64,000 bases of DNA, from contig NZ_JAHRYQ010000002.1 in assembly GCF_020622065.1 (NCBI RefSeq), positions 431,905-495,904 of the forward strand. The letters are read 5' to 3'. The first letter of the stretch is position 1; the number at the start of each line of letters is the position of its first letter. The DNA comes from Geothrix sp. GTDB taxonomy: Bacteria > Acidobacteriota > Holophagae > Holophagales > Holophagaceae. Under the pieces are notes generated by a model that did no database searches, was not told where the DNA came from, and was given only the letters and a program-made list of their open reading frames with translations. The position numbers and the translations under genes are program-made. Shown here one piece after another: positions 9,357-17,404 of the stretch.

Positions 9357-11060
9357 ATGGTTCCTTTGCATCCGATCGTCCCGCGTTCCCGCAGGCTCTG
9401 GATTCTGGGAGCCGTGGCGATGCCTTTCCTGGGGCTCCTGGTCTGGTCGGTGATGCTGATCCAGGCCACACAGCAAGCTTCCAAAGCCTTTGCTCATTGC
9501 AGCACATGGACCCTTGAGACTGCGAGGCACCTCGGCGTCATCGAGGATGTGCATGAAAAAGCCACGCGACTCCCCTACGCCGCCCACCCGGATGTCGAGG
9601 CCGCCGCGCTCGATGCGGCCCTGGACCGGCTGGCCGAGTCGCGTCGAGAACTGGGCCGAAACACCTTGGGAGAACCGGATCGGTACCTGACTGCAGTGGA
9701 CAAAACCTTGTCGGACTACCTGGTGCAGGTTCAGGTAGTGCGTAAGCTCGCCGTCGAGGGGCCCCCCATCCCCAGTGGACCGGGGAAGGCAACCCTCCAG
9801 CTAGAGGCCCTGGCGGCTCATGCCCATCTAGACCATCAGCACCAGACAGTCCTCGGAAGCGTTCAGACCCTGGCCCGCTACCACAAGGACATGCTGGCGC
9901 TTGCGATCCAATCGAGCCAGCGGAACGCCGGACGACTCTCGATGTTCGCCGGGGTGTCGCTCGCCATCGCCCTTGGATTCGGTGTGGCGGGGGGCCTGGC
10001 CCTCTACCAGAGGCATCGCAGCGACCTTCTGGCCCGGTTCTCCAGAACCCTCGTGGATACCATCCCCGACGGCGTTGTGGCCTGGGGCTCCACGGGAGAG
10101 GTAGAGACGCTGAATCCGAGCATGTCCGAGCTTCTTGGCATGCCCTGCCTGCGCCACCAGAATGGCTTGAACATCCACCTCCTGCTCTCCCAGGAGAATT
10201 TGAGGCGCCTGGAGGAATCCACCTCCGGAGAGATTGTTCGCCTCAATCTGTTCCACGCCACGGGCGCCTTGCGCGCCGCGGATGTCCGAGTTGCGAGGAT
10301 CGAACACCCCAACGGTCCGACCCACCTTGCCGTGATGCGTGATGTCTCCCAGCAGGTCGAGCAGGACCGGCGCCTCCTGGAATCGCAATGGCAGGTCCAG
10401 GCTGGGCGAAGGGTCACTTCCATCGCGAAGGACCTGGAATACGCCATGCATCCCATGCTGCTGGCCCAGGACATGCTCAAGCCGGAGGAAGGTGCAAGCG
10501 AGGCGCGCCTGGAGGCCTGGAACACCCTGCATCGAACATCCGAACACGCGGCCCTCCTTCTTCGGCAATTCAATCGGGCCGTGGTTGGAGTTGAGGAGGC
10601 ACCGGACATCCGGGTCTTCGACCTCCAGGTCTGCCTCCTCGAACTCATCGAGTCCTTCCATGTGGATCGCGGAACCATGGCCGGAATCGAGGTGGATCTG
10701 CTTCAGGGCCCCAGTCTGGTGCGTGGCCCAGTGAACCTGGTCCGCCTGAGTTTGGAGTTGGTGATCCAGCGGGCTCTCGATGCCTCGGCAGGCCAGTCTC
10801 CCGTCCGAATCACCAGCGAGCAGGAGTCCGAAGCCATCGTGATTCAGATCTCAGATCGAGGGTATGCCACCTCGGACAAGGAGCTTCGACGGATCTTCGA
10901 CCCGGTGTACTGGGTGCCGGGGAGTCCTCTCGGTGATGCCTTCGGGCTCTTCAATGTGGCGGAAACGCTTCGGAACATGGGCGGCGAAGCCGCGGCCATC
11001 AGGACGGACCTGGGGTGGACAGTCTTCACGCTCAGGGTGCCTCTGGAGGAGTTGCCATGA
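9357..11060 (+). CDS. histidine-kinase-like membrane protein with degenerate H-box
   Basis: This 567-aa protein has a first membrane helix at about residues 15-38, a periplasmic helical sensor region, and a second helix (LSMFAGVSLAIALGFGVAGG). A PAS-like domain (VVAWGSTGEVETLNPSMSELLG) and a C-terminal region laid out like HisKA-HATPase follow. Where relatives have a phosphoacceptor IAHDL this one reads SIAKDLEYAMHPML, so the His is Lys. The ATPase boxes are also weak (SDRGYA, then GDAFGLFNVAE). It may be a catalytically dead sensor or a partner of another kinase. Start 9357 was chosen over 9339 for its GAGAGG site. No response regulator is adjacent. Confidence 0.7.
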   Translation: MVPLHPIVPRSRRLWILGAVAMPFLGLLVWSVMLIQATQQASKAFAHCSTWTLETARHLGVIEDVHEKATRLPYAAHPDVEAAALDAALDRLAESRRELGRNTLGEPDRYLTAVDKTLSDYLVQVQVVRKLAVEGPPIPSGPGKATLQLEALAAHAHLDHQHQTVLGSVQTLARYHKDMLALAIQSSQRNAGRLSMFAGVSLAIALGFGVAGGLALYQRHRSDLLARFSRTLVDTIPDGVVAWGSTGEVETLNPSMSELLGMPCLRHQNGLNIHLLLSQENLRRLEESTSGEIVRLNLFHATGALRAADVRVARIEHPNGPTHLAVMRDVSQQVEQDRRLLESQWQVQAGRRVTSIAKDLEYAMHPMLLAQDMLKPEEGASEARLEAWNTLHRTSEHAALLLRQFNRAVVGVEEAPDIRVFDLQVCLLELIESFHVDRGTMAGIEVDLLQGPSLVRGPVNLVRLSLELVIQRALDASAGQSPVRITSEQESEAIVIQISDRGYATSDKELRRIFDPVYWVPGSPLGDAFGLFNVAETLRNMGGEAAAIRTDLGWTVFTLRVPLEELP

Positions 11061-11311
11061 CCCCCCGAGGCTCCCCGACGCCGACAGGAGGCGAAGCGCA
11101 GGGTCTCCATCCAGATGACGGGGCGAGAAAGTCACCTGCACCGCAACGCGAGGAAATGGTGGACGCTCCCGAGGATCGCCCCTGGTTACGGCAGATCGTC
11201 TACCTCTGTGCCGCCACCGGGTTGGCGCTCGCGATTCTCTATCTCATCAAGCCACCTCCGGTGAATCGCTTGCCTGTCTCCACCCACACCTGTGGCCCTT
11301 GCTGCCGTTAA
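11057..11311 (+). CDS. small single-helix membrane protein ending in a Cys motif
   Basis: This 84-aa protein starts with an ATGA overlap with the preceding kinase-like gene, which implies translational coupling. Its polar N-terminus is followed by one hydrophobic helix (IVYLCAATGLALAILYLI, about residues 47-64) and a short tail ending THTCGPCCR, with CxxCC a possible metal or redox site. I recognise no family. Its coupling to the kinase-like gene suggests a joint function. Confidence 0.5.
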   Translation: MTPRGSPTPTGGEAQGLHPDDGARKSPAPQREEMVDAPEDRPWLRQIVYLCAATGLALAILYLIKPPPVNRLPVSTHTCGPCCR

Positions 11312-11335
11312 TCGCCTCGGACAGGAATTCATGCA

Positions 11336-11665
11336 ATGGCGAACTTCCGTTCACATCCCTCGGGACGGTCCTCTCGGAAGGGCCCCACGAAGCGATTCTT
11401 CAAAGGTCTGGTCATGCCTTCCGTCGCCCACCCGAAGGGTGCCGTGCCCGAAGCGTTCCAGCCCCATACAGATCCGAAGGGTATCCGCTTTGCGGTGGGG
11501 TGCTGCGTGGCGGCCATTCTGCTCTTCAGTGTTTGGCTCGCCTTTATCCAACTTCGAAAGCTGGTCCTGAAAAGCCCGGCACCGACGCACCCTTCGGAGG
11601 CACCCCTCCACCCACCCAGGCGACGCCTCCTTGTCCCAGATCCCCTCTTTAAGTCTTCCAGGTAA
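11336..11665 (+). CDS. small single-helix membrane protein
   Basis: This 109-aa protein has a basic N-terminus, one hydrophobic helix (FAVGCCVAAILLFSVWLAF, about residues 53-71) containing a Cys pair, and a Pro/Arg-rich tail. An internal ATG at 11414 with AAAGGT upstream is an alternative start giving 83 aa that still includes the helix. It resembles the preceding gene in layout but not in sequence. The function is unknown. Confidence 0.45.
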   Translation: MANFRSHPSGRSSRKGPTKRFFKGLVMPSVAHPKGAVPEAFQPHTDPKGIRFAVGCCVAAILLFSVWLAFIQLRKLVLKSPAPTHPSEAPLHPPRRRLLVPDPLFKSSR

Positions 11666-11694
11666 CCGACCACCCACCCCGCCCGAGGATTGCT

Positions 11695-12216
11695 GTGATT
11701 CCAGCCCTGCCACTTCTAATGCTTGCCCAACCCGTTCCCGCCCCCAGTCCCGTTGAAATCCTTCCTGGGCTCTTTGTCCTGGCAGGGAGCCCGGATTCAG
11801 GCACTTTCACCGCCTCGAAATCCCTGGGAATCACCCATGTCATCAATCTGAGGACCCCAGAAGAGGGCGACTTCGGATGGGAGGCCACCGCAGTCCAGAG
11901 CTTTGGCGGAAGCTATGTGAGCTGCCCTGTGCATTCGGAAGCCCTTCCCGATGGTCTGGATCGCTTCCGTGCGCTGATCTCGTCCTTGCCACCGACCGCG
12001 AGGATTCTCATCCATTGCGCTTCGGGCAACCGCGCTGGCGCTGCACTGTTCGCCTTTTGGAGCTTGGACAGGGCTATGGCGGTGGAGAAAGCCATCGCCC
12101 TGGCCAAACGAGCCGGGCTCCGGAATCCCACGATCGAAGCGGTTACCAGACGCTATGTCATGGCCTTGCTGGAGCGATCCGGCCCGGTCCCGACTCACGA
12201 AGCTGACGCTCATTGA
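11695..12216 (+). CDS. DSP-type phosphatase-like protein (BLH/DUF442 family)
   Basis: This 173-aa protein starts at GTG, with CGAGGA just upstream and a short signal-like leader (IPALPLLMLAQPVPAP). The domain matches the beta-lactamase-hydrolase-like phosphatase fold: LGITHVINLRTPEE, then the CX5R active-site loop HCASGNRAG, then a helix. The Cys and Arg of the loop are present, so catalysis is plausible. In other bacteria such domains sit near sulfur or metal genes. The natural substrate is unknown. A possible periplasmic location is inferred from the leader. Confidence 0.72.
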   Translation: MIPALPLLMLAQPVPAPSPVEILPGLFVLAGSPDSGTFTASKSLGITHVINLRTPEEGDFGWEATAVQSFGGSYVSCPVHSEALPDGLDRFRALISSLPPTARILIHCASGNRAGAALFAFWSLDRAMAVEKAIALAKRAGLRNPTIEAVTRRYVMALLERSGPVPTHEADAH

Positions 12217-12345
12217 ACGCTGGCGTTCCCTCGACAGAGTTCCCCGAGTCCAGGATCGATCCTACCCTTCCACCCCTGCTGGCATCCCCGATGTAAAAGG
12301 CCGCCAGCGACCCGTCCCACCCTGACCCCCTCAAGGAGCCATTCA

Positions 12346-12864
12346 ATGTCCGAGCACAAGAACAAAAAGGCGCAGTTCGCCCAGCCCCATAAGAAAAAGC
12401 GCCTTCCGATCATTCTGGGGGCCGCTCTGGGCTTGATCGCCCTGGCCCTCATCGGGTGGAACGCCCTTTCGGGCGGGAGTACCGGCCGATACCCGGTGGT
12501 GAAGGCCTCCCAGGGGCAGATCCTGCTTCCCGCCGCCGAGGTCTCGGATGGGAGCGCCCACTTCTTCACCTACCAGACCGCTGGCACCGATGTGAATTTC
12601 TTCGTGGTGAAGAGCACCGACGGCCAGGTCCGAGCCGCCATCGACACCTGCGTGCAGTGCTATCGCGGTCGGATGGGGTATCGCCAACTCGGGGAGTTCA
12701 TGGTTTGCAACAAGTGCAACCAGAAGTTCCACACCAGCCAGATCAACGAGATCAAGGGTGGTTGCAACCCCGTACCCCTCGGCCGAGTCCTCGCCGGAAC
12801 CAACCTGGCCATTTCCGAAGCGGACCTGATCCAGGGCGCCGCCTACTTCCGAATCAATCCATAG
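12346..12864 (+). CDS. DUF2318 (FtrD-like) membrane-anchored Cys-rich protein
   Basis: This 172-aa protein has a basic N-terminus, one membrane helix (about residues 20-40, LPIILGAALGLIALALIGW), then a soluble domain carrying CVQCY, VCNKCNQKF and GGCNPVPLG. That Cys arrangement is typical of the DUF2318/FtrD-like family, linked to iron uptake or metal-centre electron transfer. It is followed 14 bases later by an FtsX-type permease and then an ABC ATPase, a conserved three-gene arrangement. AAGGAG precedes the ATG. The outer face of the inner membrane is the likely location. Confidence 0.78.
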   Translation: MSEHKNKKAQFAQPHKKKRLPIILGAALGLIALALIGWNALSGGSTGRYPVVKASQGQILLPAAEVSDGSAHFFTYQTAGTDVNFFVVKSTDGQVRAAIDTCVQCYRGRMGYRQLGEFMVCNKCNQKFHTSQINEIKGGCNPVPLGRVLAGTNLAISEADLIQGAAYFRINP

Positions 12865-12877
12865 CGCGGGCAAAACC

Positions 12878-14035
12878 ATGAACCTTCGCACCATCGCGTT
12901 GAACAACCTGCGCCGGCGAAAGTCGCGCATGGCCTTCCTAGTGACCGGACTGCTCATCGGTGTCGCCACGGTGGTTACACTCCTGTCGCTGACCCAATCC
13001 CTGACCATGGAGGCGGAACACAAGCTCGAGAATTTCGGCGCGAACATCCTGATCACTCCCAAGAGCGATGATCTCTCCCTGTCCTACGGGGGCATCGTTC
13101 TGGGTGGGCTGTCGCTGGATCCCAAGGAGATTCGCGAAGCAGACCTCCTTCACCTCAAGGAGATCCCCAACAGCCGCAACATCGCTGCGGTAGCCCCGAA
13201 GGTGCTCGGCGCGGTGTCGGTGGGATCCTCGCGGGTGATGCTGATGGGCGTCGAGCCCAAGGCCGAATTCCATGTCAAGGGCTGGTGGAGCCTGGAGGGC
13301 CGGCGCCTGGCGGAAGCGAACGAACTGGTGGCCGGCAGCCGTGCGGCCCAACGGCTCTCGTTGAAACCAGGATCCACGGTCGTTCTGGATGGGCAGGCCT
13401 TCCAGGTCACGGGAACTCTCAAGGAAACGGGCTCCCAGGACGACGACCTGCTTATCTCGACCCTGGCCACGGCCCAGCGGCTTCTTCGCAAAGAGGGGAC
13501 CCTCTCGCTGGTGGAGGTGGCGGCGCTCTGCGGCGATTGCCCGGTGTCCGATATGGTCGACCAGATCTCCACCGCGCTTCCGGATGCGAAGGTCAGCGCC
13601 CTCCAGCAGGTCGTCAAGACGCGCCTGCACGCCCTCGACCAGTTCCGTGCCTTCTCCTTCGCCGTGGCAGTGGTGGTCCTCCTCATCGGGGCCTTGGTGG
13701 TCTTCGTGACCATGATGGGATCCGTAAATGAACGGACGCGGGAGATCGGTATCTTCCGCGCGCTGGGATTCCGGCGCAGCCATGTGGTCGGCCTGATCCT
13801 CATGGAAGCCGTCGGCGTCAGCTTTCTGGCCGGCATCCTCGGATTCCTGTCGGGGATGGGCGCGACTCGCCTGCTGCTCCCCTGGCTGGCCCAGAGCCAC
13901 CCACACCTGGTGTGGAGCCCGGCCCTGGCTGGAGGCTCCGTGCTCCTGGCCATCGCGGTCGGGGCGGCTGCTTCCTACTACCCGGCCCTGCACGCGAGCC
14001 GGATGGATCCAACCGAGGCGCTCCGCTCGATCTGA
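12878..14035 (+). CDS. MacB/FtsX-type ABC transporter permease
   Basis: This 385-aa permease has an N-terminal membrane helix (MAFLVTGLLIGVATVVTLL), a MacB-like periplasmic core, and three C-terminal helices of the FtsX domain (with the cytoplasmic NERTREIGIFRALGFRR motif). Proteins of this class move or release substrates at the membrane surface rather than through a channel. It sits between the DUF2318 gene and the ATPase at 14096, its evident partners. The periplasmic core contains a C-G-D-C pair (near residue 222), unusual for the class and perhaps interacting with the Cys-rich neighbour. Confidence 0.86.
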   Translation: MNLRTIALNNLRRRKSRMAFLVTGLLIGVATVVTLLSLTQSLTMEAEHKLENFGANILITPKSDDLSLSYGGIVLGGLSLDPKEIREADLLHLKEIPNSRNIAAVAPKVLGAVSVGSSRVMLMGVEPKAEFHVKGWWSLEGRRLAEANELVAGSRAAQRLSLKPGSTVVLDGQAFQVTGTLKETGSQDDDLLISTLATAQRLLRKEGTLSLVEVAALCGDCPVSDMVDQISTALPDAKVSALQQVVKTRLHALDQFRAFSFAVAVVVLLIGALVVFVTMMGSVNERTREIGIFRALGFRRSHVVGLILMEAVGVSFLAGILGFLSGMGATRLLLPWLAQSHPHLVWSPALAGGSVLLAIAVGAAASYYPALHASRMDPTEALRSI

Positions 14036-14095
14036 TTTCTGGAGGCCTCGTCCTTCCACCCCCATTCAACGCCGATTCCAATAAGGAAATGAGTC

Positions 14096-14791
14096 ATGGC
14101 ATTCATCGACATCAAGGAGCTGAGAAAGGCCTATTCAGGCGTCTCCGAACATCAGGTCGAGGCCCTCAAGGGCATCGATCTGGAAGTGGCCGAAGGCACC
14201 TTTCTAGGCGTCATGGGACAGTCCGGATCAGGCAAGAGCACTTTCCTTTCGTTGCTGGGCGGCCTCTGCCATCCCACCTCGGGCAGCGTCCAAGTCGACG
14301 GCATTGACCTGTTCCGCCTCGGGACCGAGCGGTTGGCGGATTTCAGGCGAGAGTATCTCGGCTTCGTGTTCCAGAGCTTCAACCTCGTCCCCTACTTGAC
14401 GGCTCTGGAGAATGTGATGCTTCCCCTGGCGGTCAAGCGCATGCCCGCCTCGGAGAAGCGCGCCCAGGCCATACGGGTATTGGAGCGGGTGGGCCTGGCC
14501 CATCGAGGCGGGCACCTCCCCAGCCAGCTCTCCGGAGGTGAACAGGAGCGCGTGGCCATCGCCCGGGCCCTCGTCAACCGCCCCCCCCTGCTCCTGGCCG
14601 ATGAACCGACCGGGAGCCTGGACACAGCCACCTCCGCCGAGATCATGGCCCTGCTCAAGGAACTGCATCGCGATGGGCAGACCATCGTGATGGTCACCCA
14701 CAATGCCGAGAATCAAGCCTATTTCGACCGAGTGTTGGTGCTACGAGATGGCCTGGTCGATTTTGGGAAGCTCGAAACTGTGGCCCATTGA
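14096..14791 (+). CDS. LolD/MacB-type ABC transporter ATPase
   Basis: This 231-aa nucleotide-binding subunit shows Walker [11 protein letters not shown]-loop [10 protein letters not shown], signature [15 protein letters not shown], Walker [13 protein letters not shown] and H-loop VTHN, all intact. The length and the [11 protein letters not shown] segment fit the LolD/MacB/FtsE group that drives FtsX-type permeases. It completes the operon 12346-14791 with the DUF2318 protein and permease. AAGGAA lies a few bases before the ATG. Confidence 0.9.
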   Translation: MAFIDIKELRKAYSGVSEHQVEALKGIDLEVAEGTFLGVMGQSGSGKSTFLSLLGGLCHPTSGSVQVDGIDLFRLGTERLADFRREYLGFVFQSFNLVPYLTALENVMLPLAVKRMPASEKRAQAIRVLERVGLAHRGGHLPSQLSGGEQERVAIARALVNRPPLLLADEPTGSLDTATSAEIMALLKELHRDGQTIVMVTHNAENQAYFDRVLVLRDGLVDFGKLETVAH

Positions 14792-15199
14792 TCATCTGGA
14801 CCGGCGCGACCTTCGACTTCCACAGAGGCGCGTTCGGCAGCCGGGAGAATGCCTCAATGTCCCAGGATCATCCCGCCACCATGCTCGCTCACCGCCCATG
14901 CGGGCGGCCGTGGGCCCTGAAACCGGATGCCCTTCGTGAGTCGCTTTTTTCAAGGCACCCCACAGACCTTCAGCAGAAAGGGGAGCCATGCATTGGCGAT
15001 TCCACGCGTGGTCCTCCGTAAGCGCCGTGATGTCCCTGCTCGACCTACGATCTCCCCTCTGGGGGTCCGGCCCTTACCGTTTGTAGGACAAGGACCCTCG
15101 GTTTCCCGTTCGAGAATCGCCTGACCGAAAATGGCTGACCTCTTTTGGGATCAGTTCCTTTTCGGTGGGGAGGGCTTTGCCCTATTTCATGGAGGAATC
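14792..15199 (+). other. 408-base intergenic stretch upstream of the porin
   Basis: There is no confident gene. Bases 15125-15165 form an imperfect inverted repeat (CCGAAAA at 15125-15131 against TTTTCGG at 15159-15165) just before the porin ribosome site, possibly an operator or leader hairpin. One short reading frame with a good ribosome site is listed separately (14988-15086). Confidence 0.4.
14988..15086 (+). CDS. possible 32-aa peptide
   Basis: An ATG preceded by AAAGGGGAGCC opens a 32-codon frame (MHWRFHAWSSVS...) ending at TAG 15084-15086. The ribosome site is good, but the peptide has no recognisable motif, and the Trp/Arg/Ser content is not clearly protein-like. It could be a leader peptide or chance. 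Confidence 0.2.
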   Translation: MHWRFHAWSSVSAVMSLLDLRSPLWGSGPYRL

Positions 15200-16390
15200 A
15201 TGAAATCCAAATATCTTTCAGTGGTCCCAGCCGCCCTCGCTTGCAGCATGCTGGCTGCCCAATCCGGGCCCACCCTCTACGGGGTGGCTGACCTGTCCGT
15301 AGAATCCGTCAAGGCCGAAGGCGCCACGGCTCCCGGAAGCGACATCTCAAGCCGCACCCGCCTGAACGCCAACAGCTCCCTGCTCGGCATCAAGGGCAAG
15401 GTCGCCATGGACAACGGCGCCACGGTCATCTACCAGTTTGAAACTTACATCGACCTTGGGAACAACGAAGTCGGCTCGGCGAACACGCCGATCATCAACA
15501 ACGGACAAACCACGAAGGTGGGTGGCCTAAACGGACCGGGAACGGGCACCGTGTTCGGCGCTCGCAGGGACACCTTCCTAGGTCTGATGGGCAGCTGGGG
15601 AACGCTGAAGGCCGGCTACCTCTCCACCCCCTTCCGCGCCACCACCGCGAGCTTCGACCTGGCGCCCGGAGCCACGGGTGTGGCGACTTCCTACAACATC
15701 TTCGGTAAAGCCACAGACAGCAACACCTTCTTCTTCCGCGCGCCCGAGGTGGAATACACGACTCCCATCTGGGAAGGGCTCTATGGAACCGTTGCCTACC
15801 TGGTGAATTCGGCCAAGAGTGCGGACGGGAATGTGGATCCTTATGGCTGGGCGGCTTCGGTCAACTACAAGATCCAGGCGTTTCGGATCGCCTTGGTCCA
15901 CACGAATTTAAAGGATGTGGGATTCGGCGGTGCCGTCAGCGAGTCCAACAAGTCCGACGCGGGCTTTGTTTCCTACACCTTCCCCACCGACACCACCCTG
16001 ACCGGCATGTTCCAGCAGTACCGGGGCACGATCACCACGGGCACTCCAACCGCCCCTGTGGACAGGGACATCAAGCAGAAATCCTTCTACTTCGGAATCA
16101 AGCAGGTGTGGGGACGCCACGAGATCTTCGGTGTCTACGCTTCCGCTCCGGACCGCGAAGGCTCCTACCTGTCCACCCAGGATTCAGGCGCTACCCAGGT
16201 TTCATTGAGGTACGCCTACAACATGTTCAAGAACACCCAGGCCTACGCGGTCTACTCGCGGATCTCCAACGACGCGAATGTGGCCTACAACTTTGATGTG
16301 GGCGGCATCGGAAACGCCTCCTCAGGCGCGAAGGTCGCCCTCGGCTCGGACCCGACCTCTATCGGAATCGGCCTCCGGCACACATTCTGA
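15200..16390 (+). CDS. Gram-negative trimeric porin
   Basis: This 396-aa protein has a signal peptide (cleavage near SMLAAQ) followed by the N-terminal porin signature (TLYGVADLSVES, then NSSLLGIKGKV). The mid region contains RRDTFLGLMGSWGTLKAGYLSTP, and the terminal strand IGIGLRHTF ends in Phe. This matches the beta-proteobacterial-style OmpC-like porin family: a 16-stranded trimeric channel for small hydrophilic solutes. The ATG at 15200 follows GGAGGAATC; an earlier in-frame ATG at 15131 would add non-signal residues. A long GC hairpin follows the gene. Confidence 0.88.
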   Translation: MKSKYLSVVPAALACSMLAAQSGPTLYGVADLSVESVKAEGATAPGSDISSRTRLNANSSLLGIKGKVAMDNGATVIYQFETYIDLGNNEVGSANTPIINNGQTTKVGGLNGPGTGTVFGARRDTFLGLMGSWGTLKAGYLSTPFRATTASFDLAPGATGVATSYNIFGKATDSNTFFFRAPEVEYTTPIWEGLYGTVAYLVNSAKSADGNVDPYGWAASVNYKIQAFRIALVHTNLKDVGFGGAVSESNKSDAGFVSYTFPTDTTLTGMFQQYRGTITTGTPTAPVDRDIKQKSFYFGIKQVWGRHEIFGVYASAPDREGSYLSTQDSGATQVSLRYAYNMFKNTQAYAVYSRISNDANVAYNFDVGGIGNASSGAKVALGSDPTSIGIGLRHTF

Positions 16391-16401
16391 CGGCGTTTAG
16401 A

Positions 16402-16437
16402 ATGGGAGGAGGCCCGGGGGCACCCGCCTCCTCCCAT
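16402..16437 (+). terminator. hairpin after the porin gene
   Basis: The arms ATGGGAGGAGG (16402-16412) and CCTCCTCCCAT (16427-16437) are perfectly complementary around a 14-base loop. They start 12 bases after the porin stop. The T run is absent, so termination efficiency is uncertain. Confidence 0.6.
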
Positions 16438-16457
16438 CTCGATCTCCCCTTGAAGCC

Positions 16458-17024
16458 ATGTCCCATTCCAAGCCAGACCCTGTGCTATCGACCCTCCTGG
16501 GCGCCCGGGAGCAGTTCGTCCGCTTCCTGACCGCGCGGACCCGTGATCGGGCCGAGGCGGAGGATCTCGTCCAGGCCTCCCTCCTGAAAGTCATCCAGAC
16601 CTCCGCCAAGCCAGACATTGCCGAGAGCGCGGTAGCCTGGTTCTATCAGGTGCTTCGGAACGCCCTGGCAGACCACCACCGGGCCAGCCAGTCCCGACTC
16701 CGCGCCACGGAACGGCACGCCCGCGACCTGGTGGAGGCCGAGGAGCCGGAACTGGAAAGGGTGGCCTGCCAGTGCATCCAGGCGCTGCTCCCCACCCTGA
16801 AGCCGGCCGAAGCCGAGGCGCTCGAAGCCATTGACCTGGGCGGCCGGACGCCCGCGGAAGCCGCAGCCCTCCTGGGTGTCACCCCGAACGCGATGTCGGT
16901 GCGTCTGCATCGGGCCCGGAGGGCCCTCCGGGAGAAGGTGGAGCGGACCTGCCGGACCTGTGCGGCCCATGGGTGCCTCGACTGCCGATGCCGGCCGGCC
17001 CAGGCGAAACCAAAAAACCTGTAA
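16458..17024 (+). CDS. ECF sigma factor, CorE-like, with Cys-rich tail
   Basis: This 188-aa RNA polymerase sigma factor has a region 2 (RDRAEAEDLVQASLLKV) and a region 4 helix-turn-helix (TPAEAAALLGVTPNAMSVRLHRARRAL). Two features match copper-responsive CorE-type factors: a CQC motif in the linker (C104, C106) and a C-terminal Cys cluster, CRTCAAHGCLDCRC (C165, C168, C173, C176, C178). In that group the factor senses metal directly, without an anti-sigma protein. No anti-sigma gene is adjacent here. An HMA chaperone and a Cu+ ATPase follow in the same direction, the expected targets. Confidence 0.86.
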   Translation: MSHSKPDPVLSTLLGAREQFVRFLTARTRDRAEAEDLVQASLLKVIQTSAKPDIAESAVAWFYQVLRNALADHHRASQSRLRATERHARDLVEAEEPELERVACQCIQALLPTLKPAEAEALEAIDLGGRTPAEAAALLGVTPNAMSVRLHRARRALREKVERTCRTCAAHGCLDCRCRPAQAKPKNL

Positions 17025-17091
17025 GGAGGTCGGAGCTCGCCCGTCTTCCTCTGTGAAGGCCGTCATCCCGGCCCCTTCCAGAGGAGGCACC

Positions 17092-17298
17092 ATGTCCAGC
17101 TCCATCACCCTAAGCGTCCCCACCATGACCTGTGGGCACTGCGTTTCGACCATCCGGAAAGCCCTCCTGGGGCTGGGGCTTGCCGAAGCCAGAATCGACC
17201 TGAAAGCCAAGGAAGTCCGCATCGCAGCTCCGGCCAGCGCGGTACCCGGCGTCCTCGCCGCCCTGTCGGCCGAAGGCTATCCCGCCACCACCCTTTGA
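17092..17298 (+). CDS. HMA-domain metallochaperone
   Basis: This 68-aa single heavy-metal-associated domain has MTCGHC near residues 12-17 and a beta-alpha-beta-beta-alpha-beta length. It would carry Cu(I) to the ATPase encoded next. GAGGAGG precedes the ATG at 17092. It sits between the CorE-like sigma gene and copA, separated from copA by a hairpin at 17311-17340. Confidence 0.84.
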   Translation: MSSSITLSVPTMTCGHCVSTIRKALLGLGLAEARIDLKAKEVRIAAPASAVPGVLAALSAEGYPATTL

Positions 17299-17310
17299 TC
17301 ACAGGTCGTT

Positions 17311-17340
17311 GGCCGCGACCGGACCCGTCCAGTCGCGGTC
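17311..17340 (+). terminator. hairpin between HMA gene and copA
   Basis: The arms at 17311-17319 (GGCCGCGAC) and 17332-17340 (GTCGCGGTC) pair with one G-T wobble around a 12-base loop, followed by ATCCTTCTATCCC. It may partly terminate or set mRNA levels between the chaperone and the ATPase. Confidence 0.4.
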
Positions 17341-17404
17341 ATCCTTCTATCCCGTCCCCAGATGTGCCCGCAGCAGAGTGGCCCCGAGCTACCCAGGAGA
17401 ACCC

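Noticed and set aside
14788-15021. A 77-codon frame after the ABC ATPase
   Set aside because: It overlaps the ATPase stop, has no ribosome site and reads as low-complexity, so it is treated as intergenic.
17309-17404. A 32-residue N-terminal extension of the Cu+ ATPase
   Set aside because: It spans a strong hairpin, lacks a ribosome site, and the HMA domain starts naturally at 17405.
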